A stretch of 64,000 nucleotides of DNA, from assembly GCF_032062135.1 (NCBI RefSeq), contig NC_092860.1, positions 66,101,832-66,165,831 on the forward strand, in the 5' to 3' direction. Every line of letters starts with the position of its first letter. Within the stretch, counting starts at the first letter, position 1. The notes beneath the pieces are model-generated. The model was not told where the DNA came from. It saw only the letters and a program-made list of their open reading frames with translations, and ran no database searches. Position numbers and translations under genes: made by a program. This document shows positions 40,201 to 53,700 of this stretch, piece by piece. Source of the stretch: Pyxicephalus adspersus. Its lineage: Eukaryota > Chordata > Amphibia > Anura > Pyxicephalidae.

Positions 40201-43200
40201 ACTGCTTTCTCATTTTATTCAAAATGAGTGCAAATTTCCTGTTTAAGATCAGAAACAGCTATAGCTAATGATCCCTCTATTCTTTCATTAAGCTTTCAAA
40301 GTACATTTTAGAAGGTAATGTTCCATTCTGAGACTCTACATTTTCCATTGAATCACCAGCCAATGAAGGTGCTATGCCCCTATTTTGAATATCACAGTCA
40401 TTAATAACATCAGCCTCATTTGAAGATGATAAGTCACCAACCTATGGATCCGCTGCACACTCCTTCTTAACTTTTAGCACTTCATACCTAGGAGCTTGAG
40501 CCGTGGCCTCGGCTCTTACCCTCTGCTTGGGAGAGACTGCGTTGTTAGTTTGTACTTGCATGCTTGTTTCCACTGATACTGGACCCCACCAAAAAGGTCC
40601 TGCAATCTTTCCCCTGCTGTGTTGTTCGCTGAGCTGGTCGCATTAGCATCTTCCCCTCGTGCTTTTGCTTCCCTGCTGATCTTACTTACTCACTTACCCA
40701 CTCCTTCCCATCACACCATTCATCTCCCCTCACTCCAAATTTGAAGGACGCTTCACACATGCTGGGTCCGAGTCGGGAGCAGCAGTTTTGTGCAGCTTAC
40801 CCTGCCATCACTCAAGCCACGCCCTCCCATATTGTGTTACATTTATCTATGTTACTTTCTTATTCTGCAGAACAGAAAAGGCCTCTGGGAGAGAAAGTGG
40901 TAGAAGATGTCACTGGTATTTTGAAAAATTGTCTATTCACCATCAAACCAGGTAAATAGAAAACATACAAATGATAAATCTGTAATTGCTTTAGGATTTT
41001 TTTAGGTGATACTTCACCCTTGAAAATAGTAGCTTTTCTAAGATATTGCTATACTTTGAATAAACTAAACTTGAGGATAAAACTAAATGAGCTTTGAAAC
41101 TCATCTTGTCTTTAGTATCTAGTTTATTATTACACAGCTCAACAAAAAAATATTTTCACTTTCCAAGATTTTTTAAATATATTTAGTGTATTTCAGGTCT
41201 GCTGAATCCAGAAATGGCATCAGTTCATTGAATTGGCTCCAGTTCTTGTGATACAGGAATCGAAATAGACAATTTTACCAACAACAAATGTTTACACAGC
41301 ATAATATTATCAATCTTTATTTACACCGATGTTTTGCATTTTATATATCAAATTAAATATTAAATGTAGCATAATGTAGCAATGTAGCAAAATAAATATT
41401 AAATGTAGCATTATTTTAATGAAACTTTCATTTGCCTTCTTTTTGTTCATACATTTTATTCTTTTACAGAAATATGAGTTCTTCAAGAAGAAGTTGTTTA
41501 AATGACCCTAATGTATTTTGCTACATTTGTGGTGAATATTCTCAGCAAAAACAGAGAGGAAACATTACAGAATAACAAACAAGCATATCTTGCATATTTT
41601 GGTAATAAACTGGGGACCAAGATAAGTATTGGGCTCCCCATAAGGTATGCAAAACTTGTGTATAGTGTCTGTGTCACTGGAAATCCGAAAAGTTTTTTGG
41701 CGTGCCTATGGTTGGGCGAGAGACCAAAAATCATCATAATGATTGTTATTTTTGTGTTGTGAATGTAAAAGGCTTTAATCGTTACAAGAAAATCAAGTGG
41801 GAGTACCCTGATTTGGAATCAGCAAGACGACCTGTGCTGCTTAGTCCTTATGTTAATCCAGGTGTTAGCAGTGGAAGTGAATATGAAGGAAGTGTTTCAT
41901 CAAACCAGAAGTTCTCCCAAGAGGAGCTCAATTATTTAATATGTGACCTAAGTCTGTCAAAACAAGAATCTAAACTTTTAGCATCCAGGCTAAAAGAAAA
42001 GAACTGTCTGGGATAGGAAGTTAAAATAACAGTTTATAGAACAAGAGAGGTGACACTCCTACCAAATTTCAGTGAAGATGGAGACTTTGGACCTGGTTTA
42101 TGAAAGCTCTCCAAGGCTGGAGAGAATACACTTTCAGAAGTGAACTGGGTGATCCAGAAAACATGGAATGGATTTTTAAAAATCATTTTCTATTTGCTAG
42201 CAAATGTTTTGAATCCTGGACCAGATCCATTCCAGGTTTGCTGGATCACCCAGTTCACTTCTGAAAGTGTATTCTCTCCAGCCATAAATCGGGGTCTTTG
42301 TGTACTGTTGTAACATCCCTGGACTACTAGCCCATATGGGAGTACCAGAATACCAAGCAGAAGACTGGCAGCTTTTCATAGACAGTTCCATTGAAAGTTT
42401 GAAATCTGTTTTACTGCATAATGGCAACTGCTATGCATCAATTTTAATTGGTCACTCAACAAAACCTTGAAGAAAGAAAAAAAAAGAAGAATATGAAAAT
42501 ATCAAAATAGTCTTACAAAAGCTTTGCTATCATGAACACCAATGATCCATATGTGTTGATTTAAAAATTGTGAACTTCCTACTTGGAAAGCAAAGTGGAT
42601 ACACAAAGTACCAATGTTTCATCTGCTTGTGGGATAGTAGAGCAAAGCAGGATCACTGGAAAAAAAGTGACATGGTCTCCAAGGGAAAACATGAAAAAAG
42701 GTGCAGTGAACATCATTAACGAGCCAATGGCTGAGAAAAAAACGTTCTCTCTCTACTACACATAAAGTTGGGATTAATGAAGCAAATTGTTGGAGCTCTG
42801 AACAAGGAGGGTGAATGCTTTAAATACATTTGTAGATTCTTTCCTGGATTAAGTACTGAAAAAATTAAAGGCAGGATGGACATCTTTGATGGACCCCAGA
42901 TTCGGAAACTGATAAATGATTAAAATTTCACAAATTACATGAGTTATACTGAGGCTTCTGCGTGGCACAGCTATGTCATGGTTGTTAGGAACTTCTTGGG
43001 TAACCATAAAGCACAAAATCATGAAGAACTGGTACAAAACTTGCTCTTAAGCTTTAAACATTTGGGTGCTACTATGAGCATAAAGGTACACTATCTCCAT
43101 AGCCATTTGCAAACATTTCCAGAAAACCTTGGGGATTTCAGTGAGGAACAAGGGGAGAGGTTCCAACAAGATATAAAGGTGATGGAAAAAAGGTATCAGG

Positions 43201-44666
43201 GCAGATGGGATAGACACATGATGGCAAACTACTTGCTGGAGCCTTCAACGTGATTGTCCTGATCATCTGGAAATCATATATGAGTTTTTCAATGACTTCT
43301 TTGTTATTAGTTCTGTAATAATACTGAATATAGAATATATTGACGTTAAGTATTTCAAAAATTTAATTTTGTAAACATAGGCATATCTAGTTTAATTTTG
43401 CTTATTTTCATGTTTCATTAGTTTTCTGTGAGGTTAATATTGAGGTCATTATTTCAAAAACTAGAGCCAATCTACCAAAACCAATATCATATTTGGAATA
43501 TATGCATCAAACATAACCGAAAATGACTTTAATCTGTTTGGCAAGAAAATGTTTGTTGACCAGTAGTATTATCCAGTAATTATCTATCACCAATATATTA
43601 CACAGCACTTTACTAAGTCCATAGTCATGCCATTAGCTGTCCCTCAAAGGGGCTCACAATCTAATGTCCCCACCATAGTCATATGTCATTAACACAGTTT
43701 AAGTGTAGTGGTTCCACAGTGGTTGCAGATGTCAAAGTTGTGACTGTGCTCCCTGCTCCAGAGCACTTCTCATCACTGGCAGAACTACGACCATTTTGGC
43801 CTTCTCACTGTGTGGACCTGAAAACCCAATCAGTGGCAGTTCAGCTGTTAGTTGTCACTTGAAAAACAGCCAACAGAGAAAATTTTGCACTCCTCACCTT
43901 TAACATCATGTATTGCAAAGCCTGGCAGAGGAGGCTAGTAGTAGAAGATTTCCTTTAACCTCCCTAGCAGTAATCCCGAGTGTGACTCGGGGTAGAAAAA
44001 AGTTGCTGAAAGTGGTAACCCCGATCACACTCACAGGTAGGTAAACCTATGGAAAGTAATAGTAAATACAGCCTTACCTGATCCGCCGGCGTCCTGCGTT
44101 GTCCATTGCTGCGAACCCTGTCTTCTTCCTCCGGCGTCTTCTGCACCCAATGGGGTCTGCATGGAGGTCTGTCACTGAAGGGTCTGAGCTATTCTATGAT
44201 TAGATAGGGTGGAGCATTGCAGCGGGGGAAGGGGGGATGAAGTCCAAATTTCACATCAGGGTCCATAGGCTTGTAACTACACCACTGATCCAATAGGTCA
44301 ATGAGTCTGAGATGTCATTCCGGATGCCTTTAAGTTAGTCAGTATTCTTTAATAAAGCTAGAATCAGAATGAAAGACCCAATGTAGTTGCCTTAACTTAG
44401 CATTTTGTATCCAGTATTGTAAACAACATCAATGCCTTATGTACAATTACTCTCGAAACATACCAAGCATTTTAGGATTTATTTACTAAAAAATCTTAAC
44501 TCAATAAATTGTGTGTACATTAATTTTAATTGTTTAATCATAGAAAAAAGTAAATTTAAATTTACTTTAAATAGGTAAATATAATAAATAAAAATAAAGA
44601 TAAGTTAAAAAAATCTCTCTCTTCTCTCTCTCTCTCCATCTCTCTATCCCTCCCTCTCTCTCTCTA

Positions 44667-44705
<39 letters not shown>

Positions 44706-47700
44706 AGGTGAATTGGATCCATCAATGCACGTGAATTTCCCTATCCTATGGGTTACCAAATGGGTGGATTACTCTAACAAATATGGCTTTGGTTACAAAC
44801 TTTCTGATGACTGTACAGGAGTACTGCTGAGTGACGGAACACATGTTGTTTTCTCCCCATACACACAGTAAGTAAATCATTCAAACTTTTGGTTTCTTGA
44901 GTCTTTCCTCCTAACAACATATGGGAAAATTAGCCCATGTTCGTATATAATCATAGTTCATTCAATTAAAGCTAAACCCAAGCCCCATGTTCAGTTTTTC
45001 ATAGTTGTACCAAGTTCATCTCCTGTACTGATATTGCTTACTCTAATATCACTGTGTGCATCTCACAGTTGCATTAAAAATTGCAGGCTGACTGTCCTTT
45101 ACCCACCTGTCTCATTTATTGGATTTCATTTTTTTCAATTATGGACACACATGCAGTCTGTCTAGAAATACCAACCCATACTTTTTCCAAGTCTACTTTT
45201 GACTTTATTCTCTACACCCAACTCAGTAGGGGTTACACACATGAATTTCTCCTTATTTTTTAATATGCTCTACTGATATTCACCCTCCTTTCTTCTTTTT
45301 CACCAACTGCACAAAATTGCAAACAGCTGTATAAAGTTAATTTTAAAAGAGTTTGCTATTTAATGTGTCCACTCAATTTCTTTCTTTATTTTTTTTAGAT
45401 TCTTTGCTCCCTAAACCAAAAATATCCACGTGTTTAAAATTGTTAATGTGATTTTTTTTTTATCTATCCTTTCCTATAAAAAAATCTGTGTCTTTGTATT
45501 GACACTGACATTTCAAAACACAATTATGACACCAATACAAAAATATTTCCTTCAGGTATGTCGGCACTCTGCAGCTCCTGCTGTTTTTTAATTTTTTTTA
45601 AATAAAACAATAAAAAAATATTTTTTAAACTGTATTATCTGTGTTACCCATTTTATGTATTTCAAACATTAATTAAGAGATAAGATTTGCTACTGTTATA
45701 TGAATGGGAAAAAAATACTATCCCAAGCTTTATAAGGCACAAATGAGAGTCATTACAGTCTTTTTCTTTTTGCTTTAGAAAAGTTTGCTATTCTACATGC
45801 TCAGAAGAACATATTACATTTCCTGAATGGAACCCACCGTGTAAGCTAGAAGCAAAGATGAGGATACTCAAGTTTTTCTTTCAATACATGCAAGAAAATG
45901 TCTTGGAGGTGAGGAATGATTAGCCAAAATAAACAAAGTGCAAGATGTTTCTGTACAGTATAAGAACCATTTCCTTATATGACTATTTTAATAACACTAT
46001 TTAATAAAAAAGGAAATACCATTGACAATGGTTCATGAGACACACAACAAGGGAAACAACTTCCAAAATGTAGTAACAATGTGGCAACTGCCCATTATTT
46101 ATACAGGCTATACAGTTCAATACGCATACACAAATTATCAAAACCAGCAAGGAGGTTAGAAATCTACAATGAACATAACTTGAGCATACTGCGATCTCTC
46201 AAATCATTCAAGATATTTTCCCTTTTTGTTCAGTTGTCATTTTAAATGTTATAAATGGAGGGGGGGGGGGGGGCAGGTGGAATTTAAACTCCAATGAATT
46301 CAAGAACTTCCTCCAATGGAACCACATCCTTTAAATTTTTTTTACAATCAACCTTTTTGCTGAAAGTGAGATCTTTTGTGTGAATGCATGAAAGAATCTG
46401 AACTAAGTGGAATTCAAAATCACAGTTAAGTTGAAAATTAAAGGAGTTAAACCTTTAAAAGTCTATAAACTGTATATAGCTTAGACGGCTAAATGCTGGG
46501 AGTCAAATAGGGTGGCAGAAAGGTCAGAGAGGGGTCATTCACCAGTGGAGGGGGATTGGGGATAGTTGGGGGAAGGGTTAGTGATAAATCTCAAGAGTGT
46601 CCCATGTTACACACAAACACTGGAGTGCACAGTACTATTTGTACTAAATAACAAAAAGATTTGGCAAACACTGCTGATAAGTGCAGCAGTGGTTAAAAGA
46701 GCCTATTCAATGCTAGAAGGCTGACAAGCAAAATTGGGGAGTTGGAAGCCTAAATGAATGAAGAGCACTATGACTTAGTATTGCTAAATCCTGGCTTTGT
46801 TCTTCATGTGACTGTCTTTCGAAAGACAGAGTAAAACAAAAAGCTGGTGGTGTCTGTTTGTGAAAGGTGATCTGAAAGTGAATGTGAAGGAAGAAATTGT
46901 TGATGGAGCATGTGATGATGTGAGACATTATAAGTGGAATTGCATATGGGGAGGAACGGATAGAGAATTACCTACTTGCAGAGATAGAAAGAGCTGCACA
47001 GGCTGGGATAGTGGTAGTGATGGGTGATTTTAACCACCCTGACATTAACTGGTGTAATGGCACTACAGCTTCAGCAAAAGGGCATACATTTTATAAATGA
47101 AATACAAGATAATTTTATGGTACAGTTAATAGCCCCGACAAGAAATAAAATTCTGCAGGACCTAGTTTTTGTTCAAACAATGCAGAGCTTATACCAGATG
47201 TACACATAAAAGAAAATCTGGGAAGTAGTGACCATAATATGATTTAATTTATTGTAAGTTGTAAATGGGAAGCAAAAATAGGAAAGATTAAAACATAGAT
47301 AAAAACATTAAATGTTAAGAGAGCAAATTTTCCAACCTTATGGGTGGCTTTCCATGATTTGGGTTGAGAGGGAACATTGTCCTCAAAGAACACAACAGAA
47401 ATGGGAATGTTTTCAGTCAATTCTATACAAACACACTAAAAAACCTATTCCAATGGGTAATAAATTTAAGAGGCAAAAAATAAAAAATGTAGGCCCCTTA
47501 AGGTATTGAGGGTTGGTAACTGGGGATAAAGAAAAGGTGGATTAACCAAACACTTTTTTTTAGCTCTGTGTACACAAAGGAAAATGGAGCTCAAGTCAAA
47601 AATGCAAATAGCAATGTCAATGCCTTAAAAGAGCCACAAAACTGATATGACTGAGCAACCGTTTTATACAATTAATGTTGACAAAGCATCAGGACCTGAT

Positions 47701-50700
47701 GGATTACACCCATATTTCCTCAAAGAGCTGAACACTGTTATTCTATTGTTTTTAATTTCTACAGACTCTATAGTCACTGGGATGGTATCAATGGATTGGT
47801 GTAAGGCCAATGTGGTAATTATCTTTAAAAAGGGAGCAAAGTCATTACCAAGTAACTACAAACCTGTAAGTTTAACCTCTATCATTGAAAAGATCCTAGA
47901 GAGTTTTATAAAGAACCACATTAAAGAGTTTCTGTTAGAAAAAAATATCATAAGTAAAAGTCAGCATGAATTCAAAAAAGACTGAAAATGTCAAAAAATG
48001 TACATTCATTTTATTAGGAAGTAATCAAACAGTTAGACAGTGGATAGCAGTTGATATAGTATACAGGTAGTCCCCGAGTTAAATACGAGATAGGGACTGT
48101 ATGATTGTTTTTAAGTTCAATTTGTATGTAAGTTGGAACAGGTACATTATTTTAATAAATGCAATCAGGACAGATGTTTGTCTCAACACCTTTTTAGGCA
48201 GCATGGTGTCAGTTACTGTATACAATCCTCACTGTGAGCTAATCACAAAGCAAATCAAAAAGAAAACTTTATGGAGCCTAGACATTCATTACCTTTTGGC
48301 ACAAGCTGTGCTTTGATATGCAAAAAGAAACAACTGCAGAATTTGTTTTGGTCATTAAAGAGTTACAAGAGCTTGCAGTAGAGTTGTCTCAGCTGTGTTT
48401 AGCAAAAGATTTCTTCTGCAAGTCCTGCAAACCACCCCCTACCCCCCTCCAAGCCTCTGTCCTGCACTGGAGGGAGCAAGGAAGTCCTGTTCGTATCTAG
48501 GAATTGTCCGTATGTCGGATGTCCGGGGACTACCTGTACTTAGACTTTGCTAAAACATTTGACATAGCACGCCACAGAGGTTAAAGCGTACCTAAACCCA
48601 GAATTTTTACTTTACATAAAAGGGTAGACAACTTCTATAGATTGTTTTAGGCAAAAGCTGGATGAAGCACAAAATTTAACTGGGTAAAAAATTTTAAAAA
48701 CAGAATATTTTCAATCAAGAGAACTTTGCCACTTTTTAGGCTATTTTAATTCCTCCATAGTTAGGTAATGTTAAAATACAATGTTATTTTACTCTTAAAA
48801 AACATTTGTCATTGATATGCAAATACTCAATGAATAAATGCAATATTTATAAAACAAATAACTATCATTTAACAACAAATTCCAAACATATTCGCTTATA
48901 CTCAACGCATGTCACAGATAATTTTCTGCTTTTTCAGGAGTAATATTTGAGCATGAGGGTATTCACTTTCCGCAAATATTAATTTTTTTTATCAGTTTTT
49001 TATCAAAACTTTTTTTTAAAAATTAACAAAATTCATCAATCTATACATACCTAAGTCTACATATCCAAACAGTCCCTCTATTCATTCCTTTAGTTGGCCA
49101 CAAGCAGGGAAGGCACTTTTCAATATACCAGGGTAGAATTTAAAGTAGCATTTTAACTATAAAGGCTACCTTTTTACTATAATTAATATTATATAGTTTA
49201 GAAGTAGTATTCAACTCATAATTATGATTGGTGAATTTTTAACTTTATTTCTTTAAATGTATATAATTACCAAATGATCTTCTTGACCAATTCCACATAT
49301 TCATTTATATGGATTGATGTTTTTTTCAATATCTAAAAAAGTCCACATTAGTGTTATATTTAGAAATAATCAATTTGACCAGACTAAATGAAATATTAAT
49401 ATTAATTTTGAAATATATTCAAAGTTTATATATCGATTTACCCTGGGTGTTATATTCAAAGCATCCACAATATTCCTCACATGGGTTTACCACCTGTCAA
49501 AGGATGTATTGTTTCCTAAGCAAGAGAATGAGGGTTGTTCACCAGAAGGATCTTAGACTATTAGATGTTTGCCAAGCCTGTAGTAATCATTAAATATGTA
49601 AAGAGAAGAGAGAAAGAGCAGGCTTTGTTGGCAGAATAACTAAAACTGTAACTATTTTATTTCAGTATTCAAGAGAATCACATAACAACATGTAAATTAA
49701 ACTTAAACTCTAACAAAGACTTAGTACCACACCTAGACATAGTTCTCCTACCATTCATAGGTTCCGTATTGAGTTTACATATGGAAAACGTTTGCATAAA
49801 CTGTGAAGTTACATGTACAGGTAGTGTTAGTCAATATGGCTCATGTAAGAGTGTTAAAAGAGAACAAAGGAGATGATATGATGTAGAATCTGTCCAGGTA
49901 GGTACTTCCAGAGTGAGTAGTTAAATACTTGATGACTGCAGGTGGCTTGGAGTAAAAAAGGGGGAAGAACCTCTTATAGGTCAACTTACCCCCTAAAAAT
50001 GTGAGTGCAAAAAGCTTGAAAATGTGTAGATATAGTAATATGGATAAAGTAGTTCCCAATTGCCTACTTCAAATTGAAATTGACAGTACTTTTATGGGGA
50101 TGTGTGGGTATTGTCTAATAAACTTGAGGAAATTTCCCAATGAATTACTTATTGGAAGATAAATCATAATTGCAAAAATTAGTACTTGAAGATGTTTTTG
50201 AATAAAGATATAATATAATATAGAAATAAAAAATAATATTATATATTATAATAGTTGTAAAATAATATTGTATATTATAATGTTGTAATATACAGAAGGA
50301 CGTGGTGCCAGCAGATAGTCCAAATGAAGGTTTCCCAAGGAAATTTTACCTGCCTGTTATAGAGCCAACTGATTCGGTTGCTTCTCCCTGGGTGTCCCAC
50401 GTGGAGTGCGTGCATTGCGTTCTGATGTCCGCTTCTGTGCAAAAGCACCAGAAGCACAGAGGACGCCCATCACATCTGTGCATTCAACTAGAGGGAGGAA
50501 ATTTATACAGTTGAATGCAATCAATTCTTTAATGTTTAGTGACAACATCCCATTACAAAGTTTCCTCGGAGCCTGAGCGCAAGCCTCATATGAGCTCAGG
50601 CTCGGAGGAAACTTTGTAATGGGATGTTGTCACTAAACATTAATTGATCTAATCTATATATAAATATTTAAATAAATATTAAAGTTTTAAAGGAAAGGCA

Positions 50701-53700
50701 AGAGGTCATGTGCTGAATAATGTTAAGCTTCATAAATAATCTGTGGATAATCTTGTGCATCATTTGCATAAACTTTGGTATGATTAAGTTTCTGTTCTGA
50801 CTACCTGAAAATCTGTGAAACAAAAGTATGTTCCCATTGGTAATAGGGAGCATTAGCCAGCATTCGACTTAACGGTGAACTCATAAAAGAACCAATGACA
50901 CTATAGGTATTATATAGACATGTATTTTAACTTTCTTTATTAAAACTTTAAAAAGTAATGCTTTGTTTTTGTTTTGTTTTTTAAACTGAATTTTTATTGA
51001 ACATTTTCACATACAAAGACAACCAGCCTTATACAGCAAAACATCTTGTAAACACAGCATACAGGGTGATAGGTACATCCGATAATGGTACATAAAACTC
51101 TGGCGTAAGTAACAGTAAAAAACAGTGGCTGTACTGTAGCGGCCTATCAAACCCCATAGACTATAAAAATACAGGAAACAACAGATAAATAAACAACAGA
51201 AAACAAGAAATGAGTCAAAAAGAAAAAACGAAGCTAAGCCGGGGAATAGGAGGGGGGGAGGAAGGAGTGGGGGATACATACAAAGGTGGATAGGAAGCAC
51301 AGTGGCGTCTGGAACCAGCGACATATTAAACTTGTAGACTGGTATAGTAGGCATCCCAAGGTTCCCATATCTGTTAAAATTTCGCAACCCTGTTTCGGAG
51401 GAGGGCAGTGAGGTACTCCATCAGGCGTATGTCTTGAATACGAGCATACAAATCCTCCATAGAGGGGGGCAGTCTGGATTTCCATTTGGTGTAGATTAGA
51501 GTACGAGCAGCCACTAAAATATGTGTAATAAGCTGACGGGTGGACTTGGGGAGGTCCATAAGGGGCAATCCCAGCAAGTGATGGAGCAGGTCAAGGGGAA
51601 ATCGTTGTTGAGTCACGTCCCCAATTAGTGCATTGCCTCCCCCCCAATAGCCCTGAATAAGGGGACAGGACCAAAAAATTTGTTCCAGAGTCCCATAATG
51701 GGACCCGCAGTGCCAGCAAGCTGAATCTACCTCCGGAAACAGGCGTAACACCGCCGGCGTATGATACCAGCGGAACAAAATCTTGTAAAGATTTTCTTTA
51801 TAAAGGGTACATATTGAGCTTTTATTTGCTGCTTCCCACAGTGTGGACCATGTATCCTGCTCCAGGGCACCGCCCAAAATACTCTCCCAGGTACTAATCT
51901 ATACAAATTTACCAGATACCTCCCTTGCCGAATCCTGCAGAAGGCCATAAATGGACGAAATAAGGCCCTTAGAAAATGGACCTCCAATGCAAATTCTCTC
52001 AAAAGGAGTTATTTCAGTGAATCTGGGCACAGAGTGAAGTGATTGTATGTAATGTCTAATCTCTAGGTAAGCAAAAAAGGATGTTTGAGGGAGATCAAAT
52101 TTTTCCTGCAACTCCGAAAAGGAAAGCAATCTTTTTTCCACTAGATGTAATACATTTCGGAGATGAAAAAGCCCCTGGTCTTGCCATGGCTGCCACATAT
52201 TTCTAGCTAAGCTGTCAGGTATCAGAGGGGTTCGTATGATAGATGTAAGCACAGAGCCCCCAGAGGAAAGATTGTACTTAGAATTATACGTTCTCCAGAT
52301 ATTCCTCAAAAAACCATCAGGGACAGCAAATCCCTCTCGGGCATTAACCAGGAGGAGCTCCAAAGCATCACATTAGGATGAAGTGGGGAAATCCAAGCTT
52401 CCTCCAACTTTCGACTTACACTGAGGGAGACTAACATAGTCCAGGAGGGTAAGTAGCGAAGATGCGTCGCCACATAGTATTTTATCAGGTCCGGAGCCCC
52501 CATACCTCCGAGTGCAAACCACCGACTTTGAAAGTCTGTGACTTTTGTGAGCCCAGATAAAGTTCAAAATGCTAGCCTGTAACTTCTTCAAGTAGGGAGA
52601 GGGACCAGAACCGGGAGGGTATCAAACAAATATAGGAGCCTGGGCAATAGCATCATCTTCACTGACGCAATTCTCCCCAAGAGCGACAATGAGTGTCCCT
52701 TCCATTTATTCAAGTAGGCATTTAGTTCCTGGAACAATGGGGGAAAGTTCCAAGTATATAGCTGAGTGTATGTAGCTGTTATTTGGGTACCCAAATAGTT
52801 TAAGGAGCGCTCTCGCCAGGTAAAAGAATAACTATTTTTTAATGCTGAGAGTTGCGAGGGGGGTATATATAAGGGTAAGGTGTCAGATTTCGAGGAGTTC
52901 ACCTTATAGCCCGAGACAGTACTAAAGGCACCAAGTTCAGACCACAAATTTGGGAGGGTGGTGGTAGGTTGTGTCAATGTAAGCAGTACATCATCTGCAT
53001 ATAATGAAATTTGGTAGGAGGTATCCAATGCTTTGTTTTTTAAAGTTTTAATAAAGAAAGTTTTGCCTTTAAAGTCCATGTTTAAAATTTATTATTATCG
53101 GTCATAACAAAGTTTCTAAATTTATCATTGAGATGTGGCAACCATTGTATATTAGTTATAGGTCTGACAGATTGTTATTTCATTCATGGTTATTATGTAA
53201 TTGCTTTCAAAGGAACTGTTAAAGGAACTCTGGGTAAATGGCTAACCTTGCACCCATAAAAAAAATGATACCTGCAACAACAGTTGTTAGTACCCTATGT
53301 GCTACCTAAACATTTGATGATAGGTTACAGATGGAATGTGCCCTATGTGTATTCTTTTTTGTATATAGAAAATAGCAAGAAATGTTTTTTAACTTTGTAA
53401 AAGTTATCAGTACATAAAATATTTATTCTTTCTTGTTACATTTTTATAGAAATATGTAGTCACTGCCATAATACAGGCTTAACTGGTAAATCTGCTGCTG
53501 TTTTTACAGGGTGGAGATCTTCGGGGAGCACCCAGCCTATCTGTCAGAACATTGTGCCTTTTGCAGTTTCTGAAGACAGACCAAGCACTCCTGATGTTGT
53601 TTAGTAATGGGACATTACAGGTACAGGTTTTGATGACTATCTCACATAGGGACACATAGAGTACAGCTTTAATGACTATTTAGTAAAAGTAAATGTGGCA

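Larger units (their letters stand above)
41131..43566 (+). mobile_element. Unnamed DNA-transposon-like element, copy 1
   Basis: It contains the broken gene at 41474-43250, related to copy 2 at 56196. Candidate ends: CAGCTCAACAAAAAAAT on the left and, reversed, CTGGTCAACAAACATTTTC on the right, an imperfect inverted pair. No certain target duplication. It lies in plk5 intron 11. Confidence 0.45.

Noticed and set aside
51007..51387. 126-codon hydrophobic frame on the minus strand
   Set aside because: It lies in the 3' UTR of an L1 and is a chance frame over T-rich sequence.
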